NCBI RefSeq assembly: GCF_001641695.1
Contig: NZ_LSEF01000058.1
Location: 127,882-191,881, forward strand
Direction: 5' to 3'
Length of the DNA: 64,000 bases
Source of the DNA: Bradyrhizobium neotropicale
GTDB taxonomy: Bacteria > Pseudomonadota > Alphaproteobacteria > Rhizobiales > Xanthobacteraceae
The notes beneath the pieces were generated by a model, which saw nothing but the letters and a program-made list of their open reading frames with translations, was not told the origin of the DNA and did not search any database. Each line of letters begins with the position of its first letter. Position 1 is the first letter of the stretch. Positions 1 through 8,770 of this stretch are shown one piece after another. The position numbers and the translations under genes are program-made.

Positions 1-704
1 TAGCCGATGCCGCGCACCGCCTGGAGGAACAGCGGATTGGCGGGGTCGTTCTCGATCTTGCGCCGCAGGCGGTTGATCTGCACGTCGACGGCGCGCTCGT
101 TCACGCTGCCGTTTCCGGTGAGTGCGCTGCGCGGCACGGTTTCGCCCGGTGTCTCCGAGAGGATACGCAGCATCTCGCGCTCGCGGTCGGTCAGGTGAAT
201 GACCTCCTCGCCCTGGCGCAATTCGCCGCGATCGAGGTGGAAGATGTAAGGCCCGAAGGCGATCTTCTCCACCGTTGCGGCCTGCGGCGGCGGCGCGGCA
301 CGCTTGAGGATGTTGATGATGCGCAGCGCGAGCTCGCGCGGCTCAAACGGTTTTGCAACGTAATCGTCGGCGCCGATCTGGAGGCCTTCGATGCGGGCTT
401 CCGCTTCGTGCCGCGCCGTCAGCATCACGATCGGCACCGACGAGGACTGGCGGATGAAGCGGGCGAGGTCGAAGCCGGTCTCGCCGGGCATCATCACGTC
501 GAGGATCAAGAGGTCGAAATGCAGTCCCAGGAGCTTTGAGCGAGCGTCACTCGCGCTCGCGGCAGTGGTGACGCGATAGCCCTCGCTGGCGAGAAAGCGC
601 GACAACAGATCGCGGATGCGGCGGTCGTCGTCGACCAGCAGCAGATGTGGCGCATCGTCGGCCGGACGCGCCGGCGGACGTGTGAGAGTGGCGGTGAGCG
701 GCAC
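1..704 (-). CDS. OmpR-family response regulator, C-terminus cut by window edge
   Basis: A two-component DNA-binding response regulator of which 234 residues are visible. The receiver domain (about residues 20-135) has the acidic cluster VDDD at 24-27, the phospho-acceptor Asp69 in LILDVMMPGE, Thr96 and Lys118 in AKPFEP. A winged-helix OmpR-type output domain follows, with the recognition-helix stretch DVQINRLRRKIE. The frame is still open at VRGIG where the window starts. The GTG start at 704 is preceded by AGGAG and lies 2 nt after the stop of the MarR gene, so the two are co-transcribed. A MarR plus OmpR-regulator pair resembles PetP-PetR of Rhodobacter; a histidine kinase would be expected beyond the edge. 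The family is clear, the target genes unknown. Confidence 0.93.
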   Translation of the reverse strand, partial: MPLTATLTRPPARPADDAPHLLLVDDDRRIRDLLSRFLASEGYRVTTAASASDARSKLLGLHFDLLILDVMMPGETGFDLARFIRQSSSVPIVMLTARHEAEARIEGLQIGADDYVAKPFEPRELALRIINILKRAAPPPQAATVEKIAFGPYIFHLDRGELRQGEEVIHLTDREREMLRILSETPGETVPRSALTGNGSVNERAVDVQINRLRRKIENDPANPLFLQAVRGIG

Positions 705-706
705 GT

Positions 707-1249
707 TCACTCCTTTGCGTCGGGGTTACCCGAGGCGAAGATCGTCTCGAGCACCTTGTCCGGATCGTCGCGGTCGATCATCGCGCGCAGGAAGCGCTTG
801 ATCGTCTCGGCATCCTGCGGCGCCATCTCGGCGAGCGCCTTGGTGATGCGGGTGGTCTGGAGACCGGCGAGCTTCTGCACCAGCGCCTCGCCCTTCGGCG
901 TCGCGTAGAGCAGGCGCTGGCGACGGTCGTTGTCGCCGGTCTTCTGCACGATGTATCCCTCGTCCAGGAGCTGCTTGAGCACCCGGCCGAGCGATTGCTT
1001 GGTGATGCGCAGGACATCCAGGAGGTCGGCGACCTTCAGGCCGGGGTAGCGGTAGACGAAGTGCATGACCCGGTGATGCGCCCGGCCGAAGCCGAAAGCC
1101 TCCAGCTCCTGGTCGGGGTCGCCGACGAAATCGCGATAGGCGAAGAACAGGAGCTCGATGATATCCCAGCGCAAATTGCCTCCATCGGACGCGGCCGACC
1201 TTGGCTCGGCGGCATCATGAGGGGAAGTCGCGAAATTTATGTCAGGCAT
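707..1249 (-). CDS. MarR-family transcriptional regulator (PetP-like)
   Basis: A winged-helix regulator of 180 residues from the ATG at 1249; a further in-frame start at 1294 would give 195. The central wHTH is recognisable (VADLLDVLRITKQSLGRVLKQLL), followed by the wing region KTGDNDRRQRLLYATPKG typical of MarR proteins. It is the first gene of an operon with the OmpR-type regulator, only 2 nt apart, as in petPR of Rhodobacter. It is divergent from ilvE, so the shared 340-bp gap may hold both promoters. No strong Shine-Dalgarno is seen before either start, so the start choice is uncertain. The ligand and regulon cannot be read from the sequence. Confidence 0.88.
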   Translation of the reverse strand: MPDINFATSPHDAAEPRSAASDGGNLRWDIIELLFFAYRDFVGDPDQELEAFGFGRAHHRVMHFVYRYPGLKVADLLDVLRITKQSLGRVLKQLLDEGYIVQKTGDNDRRQRLLYATPKGEALVQKLAGLQTTRITKALAEMAPQDAETIKRFLRAMIDRDDPDKVLETIFASGNPDAKE

Positions 1250-1587
1250 ATTGACGTATCTTGGGTTCAATGTTACAAAACGATCAGCCGGCACGAAATT
1301 TTACATCGCTTCGCGTCGGGTGGGCATCGTCCAAGTCGGCCGGGGATAGCCAGACAGGCTGCGACGGCCGGATCAGATCTACCGTGCGTTTGTCGAGCGG
1401 CATTTCGACAAAACATACTGGACTTCCGCGTTCCGCAAAAGCATGTCCTCCGCGGCATGCTGGCCACGGAAACCGGCCGTAACAAGGCTGGCGGGGGTCC
1501 GCTTCAAATCCAATCGAGCCAGCCGGGCCCGAAACAGGCAGGCCGGCGCCAGGACGGCGCCGATACCGACGGCGGGAGGCAAGGAAA
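1250..1587. other. Intergenic region between MarR gene and ilvE
   Basis: A divergent intergenic stretch. It contains an AT-richer patch near 1255-1305 that could hold the promoter of the MarR operon, and a GGCGCC-rich segment near 1550. I see no convincing small gene, RNA or riboswitch here. The purine-rich AAGGAAA just before 1588 is the likely ribosome site of ilvE. Confidence 0.5.
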
Positions 1588-2670
1588 ATGAGCATGAAAT
1601 TCGACATCCAGCCCGCAGCAAACCCGACCTCCGAGAAGGAGCGCGTGGCCAAGCTCGCGGATCCCGGCTTCGGGCGGGTTTTCACCGATCACATGGCGAT
1701 CGTCCGCTACAACCAGGCCAAGGGCGGCTGGCATGATGCGCACGTCGAGGCGCGCAGCAATTTCCAGCTCGATCCCGCCGGTGCCGTCCTGCACTACGCG
1801 CAGGAGATATTTGAAGGCCTCAAGGCCTACAGGCGCGACGACGGCGGCGTGAACCTGTTCCGCCCCGACGCCAATGCGCGGCGCTTCAAGGCCTCGGCCG
1901 AGCGCATGGCGATGGCGCCGCTGCCTGAAGACGTCTTCATCGAAGCGGTCGAGCAGGTCGTGCGCATCGACCGTGCCTGGATCCCGGGCGGCGAGGGCAG
2001 CCTTTACTTGCGTCCCTTCATGATCGCGAGCGAGACCTTCCTCGGCGTGAAGCCGTCCTCCGAATACATCTTCGCCGTGATCGCCTCGCCGGTCGGCTCC
2101 TATTTCAAGGGCGGCCCTGCGCCGGTGTCGATCTGGGTGTCGGAGAATTACACGCGTGCCGCGGTCGGCGGCACCGGCGCGGTCAAATGCGGCGGCAACT
2201 ACGCCGCGAGCCTGCGCGCGCAGGCCGAGGCCATCACGCATGGCTGCGATCAGGTCGTCTTCCTCGACGCGGTCGAGCGCCGCTACATCGAGGAGCTCGG
2301 CGGCATGAACGTGTTCTTCGTGTTCGACGACGGCTCGCTCTCGACGCCGCCGCTCGGCACGATCCTGCCGGGCATCACCCGCGACTCGATCATCGCGCTC
2401 GCCAGGGATGCCGGCAAGACCGTGCGCGAGGAGCCCTACGCGATCGACCAGTGGCGCAAGGATGCCGCCAGCGGCAGGCTCAAGGAAGCATTTGCCTGCG
2501 GCACGGCGGCGGTGATCTCGCCGATCGGCAAGGTGCGCTCGGTGAGCGGCGACTTCGAGATCAGTGGCGGCGCGGCCGGTCCCGTGGCCATGGGGCTGCG
2601 CAAGCAACTCGTCGACATCCAGTACGGACGGACCAACGATCCGCACAACTGGATCAAGACGGTGGTCTGA
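1588..2670 (+). CDS. ilvE: Branched-chain amino acid aminotransferase
   Basis: A PLP-dependent fold type IV transaminase of 360 residues that interconverts Leu/Ile/Val and their 2-oxo acids with 2-oxoglutarate/glutamate in the cytosol. The catalytic Lys is K200 in GAVKCGGNYAASL. The motifs EIFEGLKAYRR, YLRPF and EELGGMNVFFV, and the C-terminal CGTAAVISPIG, match the longer BCAT group (about 360 aa, mitochondrial-like) rather than the short E. coli-type IlvE. A purine-rich ribosome site (AAGGAAA) precedes the ATG. A second, shorter and frameshifted BCAT lies 126 bp downstream on the same strand, so this copy may carry the activity at this locus. Confidence 0.95.
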   Translation: MSMKFDIQPAANPTSEKERVAKLADPGFGRVFTDHMAIVRYNQAKGGWHDAHVEARSNFQLDPAGAVLHYAQEIFEGLKAYRRDDGGVNLFRPDANARRFKASAERMAMAPLPEDVFIEAVEQVVRIDRAWIPGGEGSLYLRPFMIASETFLGVKPSSEYIFAVIASPVGSYFKGGPAPVSIWVSENYTRAAVGGTGAVKCGGNYAASLRAQAEAITHGCDQVVFLDAVERRYIEELGGMNVFFVFDDGSLSTPPLGTILPGITRDSIIALARDAGKTVREEPYAIDQWRKDAASGRLKEAFACGTAAVISPIGKVRSVSGDFEISGGAAGPVAMGLRKQLVDIQYGRTNDPHNWIKTVV

Positions 2671-2796
2671 ACCGGCGGCGGCATCACGCCGCCGCTCCTG
2701 ACGAAGTTTCCTGATTGAAGCACGGACGGCACGCGTCTCGCCGGGACGCGTGCGCGGACGCGTGCGCGAAAAATTCAACAGCACCGGGAGAGAGCC

Positions 2797-3686
2797 ATGG
2801 GAGTTTCATTCGACAATATCGACGGCGTCATCTGGTTCGACGGCAAGCTCGTGCCGTGGAAGGAGGCCAATGTCCATGTGCTGACCCATGGCCTGCACTA
2901 TGCGAGCTGCGTGTTCGAGGGTGAGCGCGCCTATGGCGGCAAAGTGTTCAGGAGCACCGCGCATTCCGAGCGGCTCAAGGCGTCGGCCAACATCCTCGAT
3001 TTCGAGATCCCCTGGTCGATCGCGGAGATCGATGCCGCAAAACAGCTCGTGATCGACAGCAACGGCCTGCCGAATGCCTATCTGCGTCCGATCGCCTGGC
3101 GCGGCTCGGAGATGATGGGCGTTTCGGCGCCGAACAACACCATCCATCTGGCGATCGCGGCCTGGACCTGGCCGAGCTATTTCGATCCCGCTGCGCGGCT
3201 GAAGGGCATCCGCATCGATCTTGCGGAATATCGCCGGCCCGATCCGCGCACGATCCCCGCGCTCGCCAAGGCGAGCGGCCTCTACATGATCTGCACCATC
3301 TCCAGCACAAGGCCGAACGGAAGGGCTATGCCGATGCGATGATGCTGGACTGGGAGGGCAGGGTGGCCGAATGCACCGGCGCCAACATCTTCTTCGTGCG
3401 CGACGGCAAGCTGCAAACCCCGATCGCCGACTGCTTCCTGCCCGGGATCACGCGCGCGACCGTGATCGAGCTGGCGCAGCGTCGCGGCATCGAGGTGGTC
3501 GAGCGCCGTATCATGCCGGAGGAGCTCGACGGCTTCACCGAGTGCTTCATCACGGGCTCGGCGGCCGAAGTGACGCCAGTCGCCGAGATTGCGCAATGGA
3601 AGTTCACGCCTGGCGCGATCTCCGAGCAGTTGATGCGCGACTACGCAGCGGAAGTGCGGCCGAAGGGCAAGCAGGCGGCGGCGTAA
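2797..3686 (+). pseudogene. ilvE: Second branched-chain aminotransferase, frameshifted
   Basis: The short (E. coli-like) class of BCAT, split by a single-base frameshift. Frame 1 runs 2797-3342 and encodes the N-terminal domain and the PLP lysine K158 (ALAKASGLYM). At about 3304 the reading TCC-AGC-ACA replaces the expected TCC-AAG-CAC (Ser-Lys-His), consistent with loss of one A. The correct continuation is open in another frame to 3686, with MLDWEGRVAECTGANIFFV and GSAAEVTPVAEI. Read through, the protein would be about 296 residues, the usual length. Without correction the first frame ends after 181 residues and the cofactor-binding second half is lost. It is either a fresh pseudogene or a sequencing error; codon quality on both sides is intact, so any damage is recent. 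Confidence 0.85.
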
Positions 3687-3789
3687 GGCGTAAGGGAAGA
3701 GCAGCTTGCTTGTGGCTTCCAGCGCCATGAACTCCCCCGCGCGCCCGCGCGACAAAGCCGAAAGACATCATGGCATCCGGACCTCGATC

Positions 3790-4314
3790 ATGGCCTCCAC
3801 GCTCCCTCAACCCCTGAAATGGGTCCTTCTCGCCGCCGTCACGGGTGTCACGGTCTTCGGCATCCTGACCATCGGGCCCAGGGCCGAAGTCGTGGCGCAG
3901 GAACGCTCGCCCGTCGTCGACGTGCGCACGGCCGATGCGCAGATGAACGCGGCGATCGCGCGGGCGCGGGATACGTTGCCGACATTCTGGGCCTCCTATG
4001 ACGCGCCGAAGCCGATCGAGACCGGACATTCCCTGAAAGTGCGCTTTCCGACCCGCAAGGGCGCCGAGCACATCTGGATGGCCGAAGTGAAGAAGCTGCC
4101 GAACGGGACCTATTCGGGCGTCTTTGCCAACGAACCGCGCGATCTGCCCGGCAAGCGGGCAGGCGACCTGGTTGAGTTCGCGCAAACCGACATCTCGGAC
4201 TGGATGTTCATGCTCAACGGCAAGATCGTCGGCGGCGAAACCATCAAGCCGTTGCTGAAGTCGATGCCCAGGGCGGATGCCGACGCCCTGCGTGCGCGGA
4301 TGGAGCAGCCGTAG
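3790..4314 (+). CDS. DUF2314 protein with N-terminal membrane segment
   Basis: A protein of about 174 residues: one hydrophobic segment (WVLLAAVTGVTVFGIL, near residues 11-26) then a periplasmic-type DUF2314 domain with the family features AEHIWMAEV, GVFANEPRDL and the near-terminal ISDWMFMLNGKIVGGETIKPLL. DUF2314 is of unknown biochemical function. In-frame alternatives at 3706 (TTG, with a better purine-rich ribosome site) and 3727 (ATG) would add 21-28 residues ahead of the hydrophobic segment; I chose 3790 because it leaves a normal signal-anchor, but the start is uncertain. It stands alone between the broken BCAT gene and hisS. Confidence 0.8.
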   Translation: MASTLPQPLKWVLLAAVTGVTVFGILTIGPRAEVVAQERSPVVDVRTADAQMNAAIARARDTLPTFWASYDAPKPIETGHSLKVRFPTRKGAEHIWMAEVKKLPNGTYSGVFANEPRDLPGKRAGDLVEFAQTDISDWMFMLNGKIVGGETIKPLLKSMPRADADALRARMEQP

Positions 4315-4390
4315 TTCTCTTTCTCTCTCCCCGCAGTGGGGCGAGGTTAGACTAGGCGTTTGCCGGCCGGCTGGTAGCTCGATGTAGGCT

Positions 4391-4442
4391 TTGTAAGTCA
4401 ACGTGTATGTTGTAAGTCAGCATTGGCTTACAAAGCTTACAA
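4391..4442. promoter_or_regulatory. Nested inverted repeat directly upstream of hisS
   Basis: Two copies of TTGTAAG (4391-4397 and 4410-4416) are followed by two copies of its reverse complement CTTACAA (4427-4433 and 4436-4442), giving nested dyads that end 8 bp before the hisS ATG. It could be a two-site operator or an RNA hairpin that blocks the ribosome site; no Shine-Dalgarno other than the start-proximal GAGCGAC is visible. The repeat is direct observation; the role is inference. Confidence 0.6.
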
Positions 4443-4450
4443 CGAGCGAC

Positions 4451-5929
4451 ATGTCCGAAAAACCCAAAAAACCTCAAAAACTTAAGGCGCGCCTGCCGCG
4501 CGGGCTCGAGGATCGCGATCCCGCCGCGATCAAGGCGGCGCGCCAGATGGTCGAGAAGATCCGCGCCGTCTACGAGCTCTACGGGTTCGAGCCCGTGGAG
4601 ACGCCGGCGATGGAATATACCGACGCGCTCGGCAAGTTCCTGCCCGACCAGGATCGCCCGAACGAGGGCGTGTTCTCGTTCCAGGACGATGACGAGCAGT
4701 GGATTTCGCTCCGCTACGATTTGACCGCGCCGCTCGCGCGCTACGTCGCCGAGAATTTCGACACGCTGCCAAAGCCCTATCGCAGCTACCGCGCCGGCTA
4801 TGTCTTCCGCAACGAAAAGCCCGGCCCCGGCCGCTTCCGCCAGTTCATGCAGTTCGATGCGGATACGGTGGGCTCGGCCACGCCGGCTGCGGACGCCGAG
4901 ATCTGCATGATGGCCGCCGACACGATGGAAGCGCTCGGGATTGCGCGCGGCTCCTATGTGGTGAAGGTGAACAACCGCAAGGTGCTCGATGGCGTGCGCG
5001 ATGCGCTCGGCATCGCCGATGACGGCCAGTGGCTCACTGTCATGCGCGCGATCGACAAGCTCGACCGGCTCGGCCTTGACGGTGTCCGGCAGTTGCTCGG
5101 CGCGGGTCGCAAGGATGAGTCCGGAGACTTCACCAAGGGGGCAGGGTTGAAGGAGGACGACATCGCGCTCGTCGTCTCCGCGATCGAACAGAACAAAGAC
5201 ACTCCGATCGATCCGCGCCTCAGTGCGAGCGCGATCGGGCAACAGGGCCGCGACGAGCTCGATCAGATCAGCAAGCTCGTGAAGGCCGCAGGTTATGGCG
5301 AGGATCGCATCAAGATCGATCCCTCCGTCGTGCGCGGTCTCGAATACTACACGGGCCCCGTCTACGAGGTTGAACTCCTGCTCGACACCAAGGACGAGAA
5401 GGGCCGCCCGGTGCGCTTCGGCTCGGTCGGCGGCGGTGGTCGCTATGATGGCCTGGTCTCGCGCTTCCGCGGCGAGCCGGTGCCGGCGACCGGTTTCTCG
5501 ATTGGCGTCTCGCGCCTTCAGGCGGCGCTGACGCTGCTCGGCAAGCTCGACACCCGGCCCGAATTCGGGCCCGTCGTCGTCACCGTGTTCGATCGCGATC
5601 GTGTCGCCGACTATCAGAAGATGGTCGCCACGCTGCGAGGTGCAGGCATCCGCGCCGAGCTCTATCTCGGCAATCCCAAGAACATGGGCAACCAGCTCAA
5701 ATATGCCGACCGCCGTAACGCACCCTGCGTCATCATCCAGGGTTCGGACGAGAAGGCGCGCGGCGAGGTGCAGATCAAGGACCTGATCGAGGGCGCGAAA
5801 GCGGCCGCCGCCATTGCCTCCAACCAGGAATGGCGCGAGAGCCGCCCGGCGCAGTTCTCATGCAGCGAAGCCGACCTCGTCGCCAGGGTGCAAGAAGTGC
5901 TGGCGCGCCATGACGTAAGCTGGGGCTAG
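4451..5929 (+). CDS. hisS: Histidine--tRNA ligase
   Basis: A class II aminoacyl-tRNA synthetase that charges tRNA-His. It has 492 residues from ATG 4451; an upstream in-frame start at 4403 lies inside the inverted repeat and is less likely. Motif 2 is seen as [19 protein letters not shown], the HisA-type signature as [11 protein letters not shown], and motif 3 around [11 protein letters not shown]. The C-terminal anticodon-binding domain covers roughly the last 95 residues (VVVTVFDRD to the end). An insertion-like stretch [16 protein letters not shown] sits between the HisA-type motif and motif 2 halves, as in other alphaproteobacterial enzymes. Expression may depend on the nested dyad in front. 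Confidence 0.96.
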   Translation: MSEKPKKPQKLKARLPRGLEDRDPAAIKAARQMVEKIRAVYELYGFEPVETPAMEYTDALGKFLPDQDRPNEGVFSFQDDDEQWISLRYDLTAPLARYVAENFDTLPKPYRSYRAGYVFRNEKPGPGRFRQFMQFDADTVGSATPAADAEICMMAADTMEALGIARGSYVVKVNNRKVLDGVRDALGIADDGQWLTVMRAIDKLDRLGLDGVRQLLGAGRKDESGDFTKGAGLKEDDIALVVSAIEQNKDTPIDPRLSASAIGQQGRDELDQISKLVKAAGYGEDRIKIDPSVVRGLEYYTGPVYEVELLLDTKDEKGRPVRFGSVGGGGRYDGLVSRFRGEPVPATGFSIGVSRLQAALTLLGKLDTRPEFGPVVVTVFDRDRVADYQKMVATLRGAGIRAELYLGNPKNMGNQLKYADRRNAPCVIIQGSDEKARGEVQIKDLIEGAKAAAAIASNQEWRESRPAQFSCSEADLVARVQEVLARHDVSWG

Positions 5930-5943
5930 CCATACGCTCCAGT

Positions 5944-5975
5944 CGTCATGCCCGGGCTTGTCCCGGGCACCCACG
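5944..5975. repeat. Short palindromic intergenic repeat
   Basis: The stretch GTCATGCCCGGGC-TTGTC-CCGGGCACCCACG forms a CCCGGG-based stem. This kind of half-palindrome is scattered through intergenic space in Bradyrhizobium-like genomes; it lies between hisS and the tautomerase gene. Confidence 0.6.
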
Positions 5976-6048
5976 TCCTGTTTGATGCGCAGCGACGATG
6001 AAGGGCCGGGGTGAGCTCGGCCATCGCCAAAGCAGCAGGGAGAAGACG

Positions 6049-6252
6049 ATGCCTGAGATCACCATCAGCATGGCCGAAGGCCGCACCGACGAACAGAAGG
6101 CCGGCATGATGCGCGACATCACGCAAGCGCTGGTGAAGAATCTCGGCGTCGATGCCGAAGCCGTCGTCATCCAGATCAACGAAGCCCCGCTTCGCCACAA
6201 GATGAAGGGCGGCAAGACCTTCGTCGAGCGCGCGGCCGCGGCGAAGAAATAG
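6049..6252 (+). CDS. 4-oxalocrotonate tautomerase family protein
   Basis: A 67-residue member of the tautomerase superfamily, whose members form small oligomers and use the N-terminal proline freed by Met removal as general base. The sequence begins M-PEITISMAEGRTDEQK, so Pro1 is in place, and ends with a Lys/Ala-rich tail (FVERAAAAKK) longer than the minimal 62-residue enzyme. The start is set by AGGGAGAAG just upstream and by Pro1; an in-frame ATG at 5998 would bury Pro1. The substrate is unknown; isolated homologues outside catechol operons are common. The thioesterase gene follows 22 bp downstream and is probably co-transcribed. Confidence 0.85.
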   Translation: MPEITISMAEGRTDEQKAGMMRDITQALVKNLGVDAEAVVIQINEAPLRHKMKGGKTFVERAAAAKK

Positions 6253-6274
6253 TTTTGGCTGGCGCGGCATCAGC

Positions 6275-6670
6275 ATGGACGCACGCGATTTCATCAAGAT
6301 CGGCATGAGCGCCGAGCGTACGCTGGTGGTCCCAGCGGAGCGCACGGTCGGGCATTTCGTGCCGGGCATGCCGATGGTCTACGCGACGCCGATGATGATC
6401 CTGGAGATGGAGATGACCTCGGGCGATGCGATCCGCTCTGCGCTTCAGCCGGGCTGGGTTACGGTCGGCACCGAGGTCGACATCCGACACCTGGCAGCCG
6501 CGCTCGTCGGTGCGACGGTGCGAACCACTGCAAAGGTGATCGCAGTGGAGCGCCGCGTCATCCGGTTCGAGGTCGAGGCGTTCGAGGGCGCGCGCAAGCT
6601 CGGTGAGGGCCGCCACGCCCGCGGTCTCGTCAATGTCGAGCTGTTCAACAAGCGGCTGGGTGCGACGTAA
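6275..6670 (+). CDS. Hotdog-fold thioesterase, FlK-like
   Basis: 131 residues resembling the fluoroacetyl-CoA thioesterase FlK family of hotdog thioesterases: VVPAERTVGHFVPGMPMVYATPMMI at the N-terminal half, a mid-protein MEMTSGDAIRSALQPGWVTVGTEVDIRH in which Glu/Thr/His lie where the FlK catalytic residues are expected, and a C-terminal EGRHARGLVNVELFNKR close to the family ending. Such proteins hydrolyse acyl-CoA thioesters, often as housekeeping or detoxifying enzymes; the true substrate cannot be inferred. It lies 22 bp after the tautomerase gene. Confidence 0.8.
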   Translation: MDARDFIKIGMSAERTLVVPAERTVGHFVPGMPMVYATPMMILEMEMTSGDAIRSALQPGWVTVGTEVDIRHLAAALVGATVRTTAKVIAVERRVIRFEVEAFEGARKLGEGRHARGLVNVELFNKRLGAT

Positions 6671-6685
6671 CCAAGTGCACCGACA

Positions 6686-6780
6686 CCGTAGGGTGGGCAG
6701 AGGCGCGAAGCGCCGTGCCCACCATCTCTCCGAGATCGCCGCTGAAGTGGTGGGCACGCTTCGCTTTGCCCACCCTACGG
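6686..6780. repeat. Dispersed palindromic element, type A copy 1 (CGTAGGGTGGGC)
   Basis: A roughly 95-bp element with outer arms CCGTAGGGTGGGC and GCCCACCCTACGG and inner arms built on GTGCCCACCA / TGGTGGGCAC. It lies between convergent genes (thioesterase and proC) and could act as a bidirectional transcription end. Three more copies of the same design lie near 18.6, 26.9 and 28.1 kb. Confidence 0.85.
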
Positions 6781-6800
6781 CACTCACCGTGAGGGTCTAG

Positions 6801-7628
6801 CTACTTGGCCAGTTCCTTCGAGCGCCTCGTCGCCGCGGCGATCGCGCGGATCATCAGATCGCGCAGGCCGGGCAGGCCCATCAGCACTTCGAGCGCAGCA
6901 GCGGTGGTGCCGCCGGGCGAAGTCACGTTCTGGCGCAGCGTGCTTGCGGCAAGGTCCGAGCGACGCAGCAATTCGCCGGCACCAGAGACCGTCTCGCGTG
7001 CGAGTGTCGTTGCGAGCGCCTCGGGCAGCCCGGCTTCCACGCCAGCACGCGCGAGCTCTTCGGCAAGCAGGAACACATAGGCCGGGCCCGAGCCGGACAC
7101 GGCGGTTACCGCATCCATCAGGCCTTCATCGTCCACCCATTCCACCGAGCCTGTGGCGCGCAGCAGCGCATCCGCCACGGCGCGCTGCTGCGCGCTGACA
7201 TTGTTCGCTGCGACCGCCACGGTAATGCCGCGGCCGATCGCGGCCGGCGTGTTCGGCATCGCGCGCACCACGGCGCCGCCGCAGACCTCCTGCAGCGAGG
7301 CGATCGTGGTTCCCGCCATGATCGACACGACCGAGGTCTTGTCCGACACGAATGGCTTCATCCTGGCGCCGGCCTCGCGGAACATCTGCGGCTTCACCGC
7401 GACGACCAGCGTCTCGACCGCGCCGGCTGCCTTCACGTCGGGATTGAGTGCAACGCCTTTTGCGGCGAGCGCACTGATCTCTGGCGAGAGCTGCGGATCG
7501 ATCACCGCGACACGGCGCGGATCGAGCCCGCCCGCCAGCCACCCGGTCAGCATCGCGCCGCCCATCTTGCCGGCGCCGGCCAGGAGGATGGTGCCGGTGA
7601 TGTTCTTGAGAGTGCTGTTATCGGCCAC
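6801..7628 (-). CDS. proC: Pyrroline-5-carboxylate reductase
   Basis: Last step of proline synthesis: NAD(P)H-dependent reduction of 1-pyrroline-5-carboxylate. The N-terminal Rossmann fold starts TILLAGAGKMGGAML; the family signature region SGSGPAYVFLLAEEL and the C-terminal NVTSPGGTTAAALEVL are intact. Length is about 275 residues from a GTG at 7628; GTG or TTG codons up to 7646 are equally possible since no clear ribosome site is seen. It ends 20 bp from the palindromic element that separates it from the thioesterase gene. Upstream lies another palindromic element and then the YbjN gene on the same strand. Confidence 0.95.
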   Translation of the reverse strand: MADNSTLKNITGTILLAGAGKMGGAMLTGWLAGGLDPRRVAVIDPQLSPEISALAAKGVALNPDVKAAGAVETLVVAVKPQMFREAGARMKPFVSDKTSVVSIMAGTTIASLQEVCGGAVVRAMPNTPAAIGRGITVAVAANNVSAQQRAVADALLRATGSVEWVDDEGLMDAVTAVSGSGPAYVFLLAEELARAGVEAGLPEALATTLARETVSGAGELLRRSDLAASTLRQNVTSPGGTTAAALEVLMGLPGLRDLMIRAIAAATRRSKELAK

Positions 7629-7649
7629 TGCGGTCACCACAAACAAAGC

Positions 7650-7799
7650 TGTCGTCCCGGCGAAGGCCGGGACCCCCGCGCGAGCGCTTGCGCTCGTCGC
7701 GTACCACGACTGGTTCTAGTGGATGGAAGGCAGAGCAACAAGCATCGTCAAATACGGCGAATTCACGCGGTATGGGTCCCGGCCTTCGCCGGGACGACG
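7650..7799. repeat. Paired palindromic repeat (CGTCCCGGCGAAGGCCGGGAC)
   Basis: Two inverted units about 130 bp apart: GTCGTCCCGGCGAAGGCCGG near 7651 and its inverse CCGGCCTTCGCCGGGACGAC ending near 7799. Each unit is itself a palindrome and together they can fold into one long stem. It fills the gap between proC and the YbjN gene. Confidence 0.85.
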
Positions 7800-7848
7800 A
7801 TGAGGAGGGATTTCTGCCTCCCTCACGGCGTTGGGGAGGGCGGCGTGC

Positions 7849-8349
7849 TTACGCCTCTCCCGCCGTATCGAACATCGCCGCATCCATCGCTTCGGTCGTG
7901 GACTTGCCCGCCCACACCACGAACTGGAACGCCGGGAAATAGCGCTCGCAGGCGTGGATGGCGCCGGCGAGCATGGCCTCGCATTGCGCGGTCGAGGCGG
8001 TCAGGCCGCCCGGCAGCACCAGCGCTTGGCGGTGCATGATCATGCCGGTGTTGGTCCACAGATCGAAATGTCCGATCCACAATTGCTCGTTGACGGCGGC
8101 GACGAGCCGCTGGACCTCCGGCCGGCGCGCGACCGGGATCTTCATGTCGAACGCGCAGGCCAGATGCAGCGCTTCGATGTCGCCCATCCAGGTGAAGGAG
8201 AGCTGATAGTCCGTCCACTGTCCCTTGGAGACGATGGTGAGCTCGTCCTCGCCGGAACGTTCGAACGGCCAGTTGTTGCTGGCGGCAATGTCCTCGACCA
8301 CCGCGAGCGGATGGTTTCGGGAATCGATGGTACCTTCGAGCAGGGACAT
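7849..8349 (-). CDS. YbjN domain-containing protein
   Basis: A 166-residue cytosolic protein with the YbjN/DUF1790-type fold (a type III secretion chaperone-like fold): GTIDSRNHPLAVVEDIAAS at the start, GQWTDYQLSFTW in the middle and a helical C-terminal half ending CERYFPAFQFVVWAGKST. The start at 8349 follows AGAGG; an in-frame codon at 8421 would add 24 residues without support. The family is conserved in alphaproteobacteria and often sits next to proC, as here, but its molecular role is not established. Confidence 0.85.
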   Translation of the reverse strand: MSLLEGTIDSRNHPLAVVEDIAASNNWPFERSGEDELTIVSKGQWTDYQLSFTWMGDIEALHLACAFDMKIPVARRPEVQRLVAAVNEQLWIGHFDLWTNTGMIMHRQALVLPGGLTASTAQCEAMLAGAIHACERYFPAFQFVVWAGKSTTEAMDAAMFDTAGEA

Positions 8350-8770
8350 GCCGTCTCGACCTCTTGCCTTCTTGTTGTCTTTGATACGCACGCGGTTGGC
8401 CGGCGCACACTCCCTCAACATCGCTGCGACGATCCCTCGGAGTCGCTCTCGCGATCCCCTTGGGCGCGGGCCTGTCGCGGATCAAGTGATGTGATTTGCG
8501 GAATCTGCGCAACCGGGTCCCGAGTCCGTCCACAAGTCAGGACTCACTCGTCCACAGCTCATCTCTTCGCCATAATTCTTAACGTAGAGAACAAACCGGA
8601 ATCGGATTCCCGAAAGCGTGCCACTCGCTAATTCCGTCCCGCGAGGGCCGGACCGCCAAGAGGACCTCCAAGTCGGCATGGGACCATGCGGTTTCCCCAT
8701 ACGGAACGTGCTTGCCGGAGCCGCTCGCCGGCGTCATATTTCCGTTCAGGTCGCTCATTCCGGGCGGCCG
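8350..8770. other. Intergenic region ahead of the FMN riboswitch
   Basis: About 420 bp between the divergent YbjN gene and the riboswitch. I see no supported gene. The promoter for the ribH transcript must lie here; the AT-richer segment around 8560-8600 (TAATTCTTAACG and following) is a candidate promoter zone. Confidence 0.45.

Noticed and set aside
1504-2784. A 426-codon minus-strand frame opposite ilvE
   Set aside because: ilvE is certain on the plus strand with a known catalytic lysine; the other frame has no homology.
3290-3345. Programmed frameshifting in the second aminotransferase gene
   Set aside because: No slippery heptamer is present at the junction and BCATs are not known to use recoding; a lost base is simpler.
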